DNA of 49,142 nt, taken from contig NZ_AP018316.1 in the NCBI RefSeq assembly GCF_002368115.1, forward strand, positions 593,246 through 642,387, read 5' to 3'. Source of the stretch: Dolichospermum compactum NIES-806 (GTDB lineage: Bacteria > Cyanobacteriota > Cyanobacteriia > Cyanobacteriales > Nostocaceae). This document shows, piece after piece, positions 8,016 to 15,094 of the stretch. How positions within the stretch are numbered: the first letter of the stretch is position 1; every line of letters begins with the position of its first letter. The notes beneath the pieces were generated by a model that was not told the origin of the DNA, made no database searches, and saw only the letters and a list, made by a program, of their open reading frames with translations. A program made the position numbers and the translations under genes.

Positions 8016-9190
8016 CAGAAGTGTTGAATGTTAGGAAAAGATTAAAAAAAAGTACCATAATTTGATACAATCTAAAAAAATATAGATAAAGAATTATCAA
8101 ATTATGCGCTTAAAGAATTTCCCAGAAGTGGTCAAAACAATATTGAAACCATTGCCCAAAAAAGATTATCCAGTTCTGGACACATTTTCATTTGTATCAG
8201 TGTGGTTACAGTATGTCATGGATAAAAGTATAGTGAGTATGAGAGATTTATTTCAAAGACTAAATAATCAAGGGATAGATTTAAAAATATCAAATTTTTC
8301 CAAGGCAAGTAAAAAGAGAGATACTCAAGTATTTTTGGAGATAATAACTGAATTAAACAATCAACTGAGAAAGAAAAAAGGAAAGGAAGAAACCCAAGCA
8401 TTATTTCCTATAGATTCAACAATTATTACATTAACAAGTAAATTATTATGGAGTCAAGGATATCATCAAGTAAAACTATTTTGTGGGTTAGATAGTTTGA
8501 CATCAGAAGTTGGTGGAATGGTGATTCATTTTGGGCAAGGACATGACCATAAATATGGACAAGAAACAGTAGAAGCAATTCCGTCAAAAGGAGTAGGGAT
8601 AATGGATAGAGGATTTGCATCCTCCGAAAGAATATCTGAATTAAAACAACAAAAAAATAAAGCTTTTGTCTTAAGAATTAAAAATAATGTCACTTTAGAA
8701 ATGCTAGAAAATGGTAATTGTAAAGTTGGCAAAGATGAAAGAGAAGTGGAAATTAGAGTAGTAGCATTTTGTGATATAGAAACTAAGAGTGAATTTCGTT
8801 TAGCAACAAACTTATTAAATGAAGGAGAAGAGCAAGTTAGTAATCAAGAGATTATGGAAATTTACATACAAAGATGGCAAATTGAATTGTTATGGAAATT
8901 CTTAAAAATGCACCTCAAGTTAGACAGACTTATGACAAAGAATGAGAATGGAATTAGAATTCAGATAATGTGCTGTTTAATCGCTTATTTGATATTGCAA
9001 CTAATAGAAATACCGCAAGAATTTGGCAAAACTTTATTAGATAAACTCCGTTATCTTCAGTCCTATATGTGTCAGGAAATAAGTTATGTTCATTGGTTTA
9101 GAAAACTTATTTGGATAAGATGAAAAATAGCACTTATAGGCTAAGTTTATTTCAATATGTAAAGTTTTATTACGCTATTCAACATTTCTG
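8016..9190 (+). mobile_element. IS4-family insertion sequence, complete
   Basis: A 1,175-bp element bounded by imperfect inverted repeats: CAGAAGTGTTGAAT at 8016-8029, and on the other strand CAGAAATGTTGAAT ending at 9190. It is flanked by a perfect 9-bp direct repeat, ATACAAAGG, at 8007-8015 and 9191-9199, the target-site duplication. It carries one transposase gene. Ends and target duplication are intact and the transposase is open, so the insertion looks recent. Confidence 0.9.
8104..9123 (+). CDS. IS4-family DDE transposase
   Basis: 339 residues, uninterrupted. The DDE catalytic triad can be placed: FPIDST (first D, about residue 102), GIMDRGF (second D, about 166), and the C-terminal Y-x2-R-x3-E-x6-K signature in YIQRWQIELLWKFLK (about residues 255-269), which defines IS4-type transposases. 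The start at ATG 8104 lies 88 bp inside the left end. Codon use is more A-rich than in neighbouring genes, as expected for a mobile element. The C-terminus ends with a basic segment shortly before the right inverted repeat. Confidence 0.93.
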   Translation: MRLKNFPEVVKTILKPLPKKDYPVLDTFSFVSVWLQYVMDKSIVSMRDLFQRLNNQGIDLKISNFSKASKKRDTQVFLEIITELNNQLRKKKGKEETQALFPIDSTIITLTSKLLWSQGYHQVKLFCGLDSLTSEVGGMVIHFGQGHDHKYGQETVEAIPSKGVGIMDRGFASSERISELKQQKNKAFVLRIKNNVTLEMLENGNCKVGKDEREVEIRVVAFCDIETKSEFRLATNLLNEGEEQVSNQEIMEIYIQRWQIELLWKFLKMHLKLDRLMTKNENGIRIQIMCCLIAYLILQLIEIPQEFGKTLLDKLRYLQSYMCQEISYVHWFRKLIWIR

Positions 9191-9531
9191 ATACAAAGGT
9201 TACGAGTTAGTCGCGTCAACCAGGCCTTAATATTGACAATTTCCCCAGCATACTTTTTTACTTTCTCCCAGGCTTTAAGCATAGCCCGACTCAGTGCATC
9301 TTCTGCATCGGTATAATTTCCACAAGATTTAAAGTCTGATTAAGAAAATAATACCATTACGCAATCTGGCAGCAATAGATAATAATGGAAACAATTATTG
9401 CCAAAGGTGAATAATACCCACAAACCAATTCTCTGGATGGTGGGAAGAATCATGTTTAGTTGTAGATGGTTCGTAAAATGCTTGAATAGGCAAGAAGATG
9501 TTAATGCAGTTGGTTTTACCCTCACAAACAC

Positions 9532-9562
9532 TAAAAAGTGGGGTTGAATACTTAACCCCACT
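9532..9562 (-). terminator. Intrinsic terminator downstream of the 9623 gene
   Basis: On the minus strand AGTGGGGTT and AACCCCACT form a 9-bp stem with an eight-base loop, followed directly by TTTTT. It sits about 60 bp after the stop codon of the minus-strand gene ending at 9623. The remaining DNA between 9,334 and 9,531 shows no gene I can support. Confidence 0.75.
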
Positions 9563-9622
9563 AATTGGATTTTGATGTTTCGTTTTTACTTTCTCAGTGT
9601 CTGAACTATTCAGCACAATGGT

Positions 9623-10273
9623 TTAGTGCATTTCGTCGTATTCTGCCGTTTCGATCCTTCTAGATTCCATGCGAGAAGATGGTAAAAACTCAGCGCGACG
9701 CACAGGATTTAAAGATGGTGTTGATCCATTGTAGGGATGAATCACCTGAACAGTCCGAGTAGGACGCTGTTTTGGTGCAAATAAAGATAAGACACCAGCA
9801 ACAACAACACCACCACCAATAGTCAAGGTAGCACCACCAACAGCCCAAAGCATAGGTGAAGACCACCAATTATTTTGTTCGGGTTGTTGTAAAGTGGCCA
9901 TTTTTTGTTGATTAGCTTGTTGTGCTAATTGCCACTCCCGTTGCGTAAAACTTTGAGCTTGTACCTGGAATTGTTGATTTTGTAACTTGAGTTGTTCATT
10001 GTCGCTTTTCAACTTCTCTATTTGCATATTCATTTTCAGCTTTTCCATTTCTAGACGCTGATCAGAATTAGTAGTAGTTGGGGGCTGATTAGAATAGGCA
10101 GGTTGCCCGTAATTAGGAGGATACTGCATTACCTGGGGTGCCATGACTGTCCCTGGAATTTGGGGACTAACAGCAAAATTCGATTGTATTGGGGTGTTTG
10201 TTCCTTTTAGCAAAACTAAAGCCGCTAACCCTGCTACTGCGACTCCGCCAATAAATGCCATACTTTCGCTCAT
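9623..10273 (-). CDS. Hypothetical membrane protein with coiled coil
   Basis: 216 residues from ATG 10273 (MSESMAFIGG); a longer in-frame reading to 10336 looks like leader. Order: an N-terminal hydrophobic helix (about residues 5-22), a Pro/Gln/Asn-rich linker, a heptad-type coiled coil of alternating Lys/Glu/Gln with leucines (about 70-125), a second hydrophobic helix (about 140-165), then a basic Arg/Pro/Ser-rich tail ending EYDEMH. Two membrane segments with a coiled coil between them suggest an envelope or scaffold role. No family is recognised. It stands alone, with its own terminator. Confidence 0.7.
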   Translation of the reverse strand: MSESMAFIGGVAVAGLAALVLLKGTNTPIQSNFAVSPQIPGTVMAPQVMQYPPNYGQPAYSNQPPTTTNSDQRLEMEKLKMNMQIEKLKSDNEQLKLQNQQFQVQAQSFTQREWQLAQQANQQKMATLQQPEQNNWWSSPMLWAVGGATLTIGGGVVVAGVLSLFAPKQRPTRTVQVIHPYNGSTPSLNPVRRAEFLPSSRMESRRIETAEYDEMH

Positions 10274-10509
10274 TGCTGTTACCCCTCGAATACTAATGAA
10301 CAGTAACTCAGTTGTGACTGATGCACTCTCACACACATAATTTTTTGCCTACTTTGATAGTATATTAAGTTAAGAGTCAAGATAAACCAGTGTATCAGTT
10401 AGTTTTTTGTCTATCCTAAGATATGCTGTTATTATTTAAGACGATCGCCGTCCAATTGTCCACTAAAAAATAACAAAAAAATACACTGTTTGGCAATTGC
10501 TCTCTTTGG

Positions 10510-11313
10510 TTAAGAGGGATTTTTAATGGCTGTCTTGAGACTTTTGCAAAATTGAGCGATCGCATCTAATCCCTGTTCTGGTGTGCCTTCTGCCAGTCGC
10601 TTCACCATAGCACTACCGACAATTGCCGCATCCGCCCCCCATGCTTTCACCTGTCGCGCTTGCTCAGGCTCAGAAATTCCAAAACCCACCCCGATAGGTT
10701 TATCCGTAACATTACGAATTTGTTGCAGTAAATCACCAACCCGCGTTTGCATTTGGGTTCGCATTCCCGTGACACCAGTAACACTGACCAAATAGATAAA
10801 TCCTTGAGATGCACGAGCGATCGCTTCAATTCTTTCAGGAGAACTCGTAGGAGCTACCAATAATGTTAAATCTATCCCCATCTCTGCCGCTGGTTTGATT
10901 AGCCCTGCTGACTCTTCCAATGGCAAATCCGGCACAACTAAACCTGCCACCCCAGCATCCTTAATTTGCCCCAAAAACTTATCAACGCCTCGATGTAAAA
11001 TCGGATTGTAATAGGTAAATAAAATAATAGGCGATCGCAAACTCGGACTAATCCCCTTGAGCATCTCCAATACCTGCTCTAAAGTCGTTCCCCTCTCCAA
11101 AGCGCGAGTAGCCGCAGCCTGAATCACCGGACCATCAGCCAAAGGATCAGAATAGGGTACACCCAACTCAATAATATCCGCCCCAGAATGATCCAGAACC
11201 TGCAAAGCCTTAGCAGTAGTTTCTAAATCCGGATCACCAGCTGTAATAAAAGGAATCAACGCGCACTCTTGATTCCGTCTTAAATTTTCAAAGCAACGAG
11301 AAATAGCAGTCAT
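10510..11313 (-). CDS. trpA: Tryptophan synthase alpha chain
   Basis: 267 residues. It converts indole-3-glycerol phosphate to indole and glyceraldehyde-3-phosphate, passing indole to TrpB. The catalytic pair is in place: Glu49 in DIIELGVPYSDP and Asp60 in LADGP, at the same numbers as in enteric TrpA. The loop GVTGMR and the phosphate-binding GFGIS motif (about 212-216) are also present. It is the last gene of a minus-strand run ndhL - DUF3007 - trpA, an arrangement known in other cyanobacteria. The gap to DUF3007 (about 73 bp) holds heptamer repeats. Confidence 0.97.
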   Translation of the reverse strand: MTAISRCFENLRRNQECALIPFITAGDPDLETTAKALQVLDHSGADIIELGVPYSDPLADGPVIQAAATRALERGTTLEQVLEMLKGISPSLRSPIILFTYYNPILHRGVDKFLGQIKDAGVAGLVVPDLPLEESAGLIKPAAEMGIDLTLLVAPTSSPERIEAIARASQGFIYLVSVTGVTGMRTQMQTRVGDLLQQIRNVTDKPIGVGFGISEPEQARQVKAWGADAAIVGSAMVKRLAEGTPEQGLDAIAQFCKSLKTAIKNPS

Positions 11314-11320
11314 TTCGCCT

Positions 11321-11352
11321 AGTCAGTAGTCAGTGGTCAGTAGTCAGTAGTT
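11321..11352. repeat. Heptanucleotide repeat (TAGTCAG)n
   Basis: About four to five variant heptamers (TAGTCAG/TGGTCAG) fill the spacer between trpA and the DUF3007 gene. They could affect transcript spacing but carry no obvious signal. Confidence 0.75.
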
Positions 11353-11386
11353 ACAATCAACAACTGACAACTGAACAATCATAACT

Positions 11387-11698
11387 CTAAACCTGAGATT
11401 CTTTTTCCTCTTCCATCTTTGCTTGCAGTTTAGCTAACTCTTCAGGAGAGAGTTCATCAAGCCGCTTTTGCAAAAAAGCCGTTTCATAAGCTTCCCGTTG
11501 TTGATGGTAGGTCATTTTATTCCCTATCGCTCGGAAAATATAGGTGCATAACCAGCCAATTAAGCCAGCCATCAAGAAAACTTGACTCCAGATACCAGCA
11601 TTCTGACTATCTAAACCCACTACTTGCAAACCCACATAAGCCAAGCCACCAGCTACAAAAACGCCCAATCCAATACCAATCGCGTCAATACGTCGCAT
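11387..11698 (-). CDS. DUF3007 family membrane protein
   Basis: 103 residues. Two transmembrane helices (about residues 7-27 and 38-58) are followed by a charged helical tail, DELSPEELAKLQAKMEEEKE. This matches the DUF3007 family of cyanobacteria and plastids. Its position between ndhL and trpA is a recurring cyanobacterial arrangement, so a link to NDH-1 or thylakoid membranes is possible but is only inference. The minus-strand start is ATG 11698, 26 bp after the ndhL stop. Confidence 0.85.
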   Translation of the reverse strand: MRRIDAIGIGLGVFVAGGLAYVGLQVVGLDSQNAGIWSQVFLMAGLIGWLCTYIFRAIGNKMTYHQQREAYETAFLQKRLDELSPEELAKLQAKMEEEKESQV

Positions 11699-11724
11699 GA
11701 GAATTATGACCTACCAATTTTAAT

Positions 11725-11934
11725 TTAAGCAATTTTTCGAGGACGGGGGTTCAAATTCACAAACGGGGAGAGAACTAGCAACCCCGGAAAGAAAAAGAAC
11801 ACTAAAAAGTACATAAACACCCGTTCCACAGAACCACAGTTATACCATCTTAAACTCAAGTAGAAAAATACAGCAATGGGTATTACCAGCAAATAAGCGC
11901 CCGCCAAACTCAGATACAGTAGTGCTACAACCAT
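11725..11934 (-). CDS. ndhL: NAD(P)H-quinone oxidoreductase subunit L
   Basis: 69 residues from ATG 11934 (MVVALLYLSLAG). Two transmembrane helices enclose the conserved FYLSLRWYNCGSVERVFMYF block typical of NdhL, a small cyanobacteria/chloroplast-specific NDH-1 subunit needed for cyclic electron flow and CO2 uptake. The frame stays open upstream to a GTG at 11973, which would give 82 residues. That GTG abuts AAGAG so closely that ribosome binding would be poor, and family members usually begin near MIVALLY. I therefore prefer the ATG but cannot exclude the GTG. Confidence 0.88.
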   Translation of the reverse strand: MVVALLYLSLAGAYLLVIPIAVFFYLSLRWYNCGSVERVFMYFLVFFFFPGLLVLSPFVNLNPRPRKIA

Positions 11935-11975
11935 ATTTCTTACCGCAATTTGAACTATATTTGGTGCATTCACCT

Positions 11976-11997
11976 CTTAATGATATGCCGAATGGCT
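11976..11997 (-). promoter_or_regulatory. 5' leader motif shared with cruF
   Basis: Minus-strand AGCCATTCGGCATATCATTA followed by AGAGG matches the motif at 5,132-5,154 upstream of cruF, with two substitutions that still leave GCC/GGC able to pair. It lies 42 bp upstream of the preferred ndhL start and directly against the alternative GTG. The remaining gap 11,998-12,253 is AT-rich and must hold the tRNA-Leu promoter on the plus strand; no gene is seen in it. Confidence 0.5.
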
Positions 11998-12253
11998 GGT
12001 TTGAGGAAATCGGTAATTCTGTTATTTTCCATATTCCTTAAAACCTATTGTCCAAAAATCGAAAATTGTGATATCATCGTCTTCAGCCATTAAGCGTGAA
12101 CTAACTGGCTAGTTTAATATTTTGTTTCGGGGCTAAATGTCAAATATTAGCGTTAGCAAATAAAATTTTAAAATCTACTTGCCAAAAAAAAGCAATTAGT
12201 GGTATAACAGACAAGCGGGTGAATACTGCCTCAAAAACAGTAAATAACCTTAC

Positions 12254-12577
12254 GGGAGTGTGGCGGAATGGTAGACGCTACGGACTTAAAGGAATTGAGC
12301 CTTGATAGAGAAATCTTTCAAGTGGCAGCTCTCAAACTCAGGGAAACCTAAATCTACTTATAGATATGGCAATCCTGAGCCAAGCCCAGAAAAATATTTG
12401 ACTGGGAAGGTGCAGAGACTCGACGGGAGCTACCCTAACGTAAAGCCGAGGGTAAAGGGAGAGTCCAATTCTCAAAACTTATGATTGCTTTAGCACCTAA
12501 GTAGTAGTGAAAACTACAAGAGAATGAAAATCCGTTGACCGTAAAAGGTCGTGGGGGTTCGAGCCCCCCCACTCCCA
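12254..12577 (+). tRNA. trnL-UAA: tRNA-Leu(UAA), intron-containing
   Basis: The acceptor stem GGGAGTG (12254-12260) pairs with CACTCCC (12570-12576), with A as discriminator at 12577. The spliced anticodon stem ACGGA/TCCGT frames a seven-base loop CT-TAA-AA. The T arm GGGGG-TTCGAGC-CCCCC is intact, and the long variable arm expected of class II tRNA-Leu is present. The 5' exon is 12254-12287 and the 3' exon 12527-12577, split after the first anticodon base. CCA is not encoded. This is the classic cyanobacterial/plastid trnL arrangement. Confidence 0.96.
12288..12526 (+). ncRNA. Group I self-splicing intron in trnL(UAA)
   Basis: A 239-base intron inserted between U34 and A35 of the anticodon. 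Visible group I core elements are AATTGAGCC (P element), CTCAAACTCAGGGAAACCTAA (P3/P4/Q side), GGTGCAGAGACTCGACGGGAGC (R/P7 region with the conserved AGACTC) and a terminal G at 12526. It contains no homing endonuclease gene: the one longer open frame inside it (about 60 codons) covers the ribozyme core and has no recognisable protein. This intron is old and vertically inherited in cyanobacteria and plastids. Confidence 0.93.
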
Positions 12578-12634
12578 TCCAAAAACCAATCAAAAATGTT
12601 CTGAACCCCTGTTACAGAGATGGGATATCATTAA

Positions 12635-13109
12635 TTAAACACCTAAACAAACTGCCATTACACCTATCAAAAATTGTAAAACAGTGCCAGTAAGCAAACT
12701 GCAAAATGAGAAAATTGCCACAGAATTAACTTGATTTAGGAAATAATTTGTCCGAGTTAATCTGAGAATCAGCGTCACTGAAAGCAATGATTCTAAAGTA
12801 GTCCCAGCACCTCCAAAAACAGCGAGGATCAGCGGTTTAATACCGATATAATTAGTAAGCGTTGCTCCTAAAATACACCTAACCAGCGCGATCGCCCCCA
12901 CAACAGCAACCATCCAATTGCAAACCATGTGGCTGTCCAAACAGGAGTCCCGTAAGCAGAAACAGGCATTTTTTTAGCCCCAGCCAAGAAGTAATATAGT
13001 AACTCATGGCAATAACTAATACATCAAACCACCAGCGAGGATGTTGATAGTCAATACTGAGACGATTCAGCGTTCTGGATAAACTGAAAGCCATTTTTGG
13101 TTTCATCAT
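12635..13109 (-). pseudogene. Frameshifted small membrane protein
   Basis: Minus-strand coding character runs from ATG 13109 (MMKPKMAFSLSRTLNR, then the hydrophobic WWFDVLVIAMSYYITSW) into a different frame near 12,977 (KKMPVSAYGTPVWTATWFAIGW). It shifts again near 12,900 to AIALVRCILGATLTNYIG and onward to a stop at 12,635. The three pieces join into one plausible multi-helix membrane protein of about 155 residues, with hydrophobic character following the jumps. Two single-base changes within about 80 bp, or sequencing errors, would explain it. No family recognised. Confidence 0.5.
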
Positions 13110-13211
13110 TATTTGTACTCTTGAATAATTTTATGCCCAATTTCTTGACAAAAGATATGAGATCTGCTAATAATTGTAATTTGTGGAAACTTTACCCTTT
13201 AATATAATCTC

Positions 13212-14540
13212 TTGGCTAACGTCATTGTCATAGGTGCCCAGTGGGGCGACGAAGGAAAAGGTAAAATAACTGACTTACTCAGCCGCTCCGCAGACGTGGT
13301 GGTACGTTATCAAGGGGGAGTTAACGCTGGGCATACAATCGTAGTCCAAGGTCAGACGTTTAAGCTGCACTTAATCCCCTCTGGTATTTTGTATCCAAAA
13401 ACCGAATGTATCATTGGCTGTGGCACAGTCATAGATCCACAGGTTTTGATTAAAGAACTCGAACAACTAGAACAACTAAATATTTCCACGGCTAATCTAT
13501 TGATATCTCAGACGGCTCATGTCACCATGCCCTATCATCGCATGATTGATAAGGCATCTGAGGAAGTCCGGGGAAATCATAAAATCGGCACCACCGGTAG
13601 AGGCATTGGTCCCACCTACGCGGATAAATCGGAACGTACAGGCATCAGGATGTTAGACCTGATGGACACCGATGGTCTGCCTGAGCAGTTAGAACGGACG
13701 ATAAACTATAAAAATACCATTTTAGAAAAGCTGTATAATCTACCGCCCTTGAATCCACAAGCAGTGATTGAGGAGTATTTAGGTTATGCAGAACGCTTGC
13801 GTCCTTTTGTCGTTGATACATCGTTGAAAATCTACGATGCAGTTTTACGACGACGAAATATTTTGTTTGAGGGCGCACAAGGGACATTACTTGACCTGGA
13901 TCATGGAACTTATCCCTACGTCACCTCCTCTAACCCAGTCGCTGGCGGGGCTTGCGTTGGTAGTGGATTAGGTCCGACAATGATAGATCGGGTAATTGGT
14001 GTATCCAAAGCCTATACTACAAGAGTGGGAGAAGGTCCATTCCCCACAGAACTAAATGGCGAAATTGGGGACTTACTAGGCGATCGCGGTGCAGAATTTG
14101 GCACAACTACAGGGCGCAAACGTCGCTGTGGTTGGTTTGATGCGGTTATAGGGCGTTATGCAGTCCGTATTAACGGCATGGATTGCATGGCACTTACCAA
14201 ACTAGATGTTCTCGATGAATTAGAGGAAATCAATGTTTGTGTGGCTTATGAAATTGATGGTGAACGCTGCGAAGACTTCCCCACCAGCGCTCGTCAGTTC
14301 GCGCGTTGTCGTCCCATCTACAAAACTGTACCAGGGTGGCAAGTTTCAACAAGTCACTGTCGTACCCTGGAAGAGTTACCACAAAAAGCACTGGACTATC
14401 TGAAATTCTTAGCAGAATTAATGAAAGTGCCGATCGCAATTGTTTCCTTGGGAGCAAGTCGTGATCAAACTATCATTGTCGAAGACCCGATTCACGGTCC
14501 CAAACGCGCCCTGTTACAACCCAACGGTACACCTGTTTAG
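13212..14540 (+). CDS. purA: Adenylosuccinate synthetase
   Basis: 442 residues. It joins IMP and aspartate using GTP, the first step from IMP to AMP. The N-terminal GAQWGDEGKGK loop (residues 8-18, with the catalytic Asp) and NAGHT (about 38-42) bind GTP and IMP. TTGRGIGP and the later TTTGRKRRCGWFD block complete the active site. The start is TTG at 13212, giving MANVIVIGAQ; no ATG is available nearby and the homologous N-terminus begins exactly here, so this non-ATG start is well supported. No gene is directly coupled to it. Confidence 0.97.
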   Translation: MANVIVIGAQWGDEGKGKITDLLSRSADVVVRYQGGVNAGHTIVVQGQTFKLHLIPSGILYPKTECIIGCGTVIDPQVLIKELEQLEQLNISTANLLISQTAHVTMPYHRMIDKASEEVRGNHKIGTTGRGIGPTYADKSERTGIRMLDLMDTDGLPEQLERTINYKNTILEKLYNLPPLNPQAVIEEYLGYAERLRPFVVDTSLKIYDAVLRRRNILFEGAQGTLLDLDHGTYPYVTSSNPVAGGACVGSGLGPTMIDRVIGVSKAYTTRVGEGPFPTELNGEIGDLLGDRGAEFGTTTGRKRRCGWFDAVIGRYAVRINGMDCMALTKLDVLDELEEINVCVAYEIDGERCEDFPTSARQFARCRPIYKTVPGWQVSTSHCRTLEELPQKALDYLKFLAELMKVPIAIVSLGASRDQTIIVEDPIHGPKRALLQPNGTPV

Positions 14541-14643
14541 TCATTGGTCAGTGGTCAGTGGTCATTGGTCAGTAGCAAAATAACAGACAACGGACAACGG
14601 ACAACGAATAACTAACAATTAACAACTTAACAACTTAACAACT
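14541..14643. repeat. Heptamer and nonamer repeat block before rplY
   Basis: Variant GTCAGTG/GTCATTG heptamers (14541-14574) are followed by ACGGACAACGGACAACG and then three copies of AACTTAACA just before the L25 start. The whole 106-bp spacer is repeat DNA. The rplY ribosome-binding site must be weak, as no clear purine box is seen. Confidence 0.7.
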
Positions 14644-14646
14644 TAT

Positions 14647-14946
14647 ATGGCGATCGCACTCGAATCTAAAACCCGTCCCGAAGGTAGCAAACCCAGAGCT
14701 TTGCGCCGTTCAGGCTTAATTCCCGCCAACTTGTATGGTCACAAAGGAATTGAATCAATTGCTCTAGTTCTTGACGCTAAAGTTGTAGAACGCCTGCTCA
14801 AGCAAGTTACCCCCAACAAAACCGAAATAGAACTCAGCATTCCTGAATTAGAGTGGACTGGTACAACCGTAATCCGTGAACTTCAGATTCACCCCGCCAA
14901 AGGCACACCTTATCACCTCAGTTTTTTTGCCGGAGCTAAAGGCTAA
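14647..14946 (+). CDS. rplY: 50S ribosomal protein L25 (short form)
   Basis: 99 residues of the L25 family, which binds 5S rRNA. Recognisable segments are ESKTRPEGSKPRALRRSGLIPANLYG (KxR-x-R-x2-G-x-IPA-x2-YG) and the closing VIRELQIHPAKGTPYHLSFF. The protein is the short form, without the C-terminal TL5/CTC beta domain. Start is ATG 14647, the second codon series being GCGATCGC, a HIP1 octamer inside the coding region. A strong terminator follows 24 bp after the stop. Confidence 0.93.
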   Translation: MAIALESKTRPEGSKPRALRRSGLIPANLYGHKGIESIALVLDAKVVERLLKQVTPNKTEIELSIPELEWTGTTVIRELQIHPAKGTPYHLSFFAGAKG

Positions 14947-14970
14947 AATTCAGGTAATAATAACGAAGAG

Positions 14971-14995
14971 AACCAGGGTTAGCCCTGGTTTTTTT
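14971..14995 (+). terminator. Intrinsic terminator after rplY
   Basis: AACCAGGG and CCCTGGTT pair around TTAG and are followed by TTTTT, at 14971-14995. It fits a rho-independent terminator ending the rplY transcript. Confidence 0.9.
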
Positions 14996-15047
14996 GTGGA
15001 AAAATTATTTATAGTAGGGAACGGGGAACAGGGAACAGTCCAGAAAT

Positions 15048-15090
15048 TTTCCCATTACCAATTACCAATTACCAATTACCAATCACCAAT
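15048..15090. repeat. Tandem (ATTACCA) heptamers
   Basis: Five to six copies of ATTACCA/ATCACCA end four bases before the start of the APH/kinase gene. The open frame continues upstream through them to 14,876, but that extension covers the rplY 3' end and its terminator and is not coding. Confidence 0.8.
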
Positions 15091-15094
15091 AAAA

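Larger units (their letters stand above)
7821..9333 (-). pseudogene. Sigma-70/ECF-like sigma factor remnant split by an IS
   Basis: Joining minus-strand 9333-9200 to 8015-7821, keeping one target duplication, gives one open frame. It contains TDAEDALSRAMLKAWEKV (sigma region 2 style), IKAWLTRLTRNLCIDIHRER (the end of region 2), and later AIDNLPNRLRET (start of region 4). The reading frame crosses the IS site exactly, inside RNLCIDIH. The N-terminus is missing (a stop lies just upstream of SDFKSCGNY), and region 4 breaks off after RLRETHQ. It was therefore already, or has become, a fragment at both ends as well as being interrupted. Confidence 0.75.

Noticed and set aside
9340..9616. Two overlapping 73-codon minus-strand frames
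   Set aside because: They are in different frames over the same DNA, cross the terminator of the 9623 gene, and show no family motif.
12302..12484. 60-codon frame inside the tRNA-Leu intron
   Set aside because: It covers the group I ribozyme core; there is no LAGLIDADG or other endonuclease motif.
14876..15094. N-terminal extension of the APH/kinase gene
   Set aside because: The extra 73 codons cover the rplY 3' end, its terminator and a heptamer array; the family start is at 15,095.
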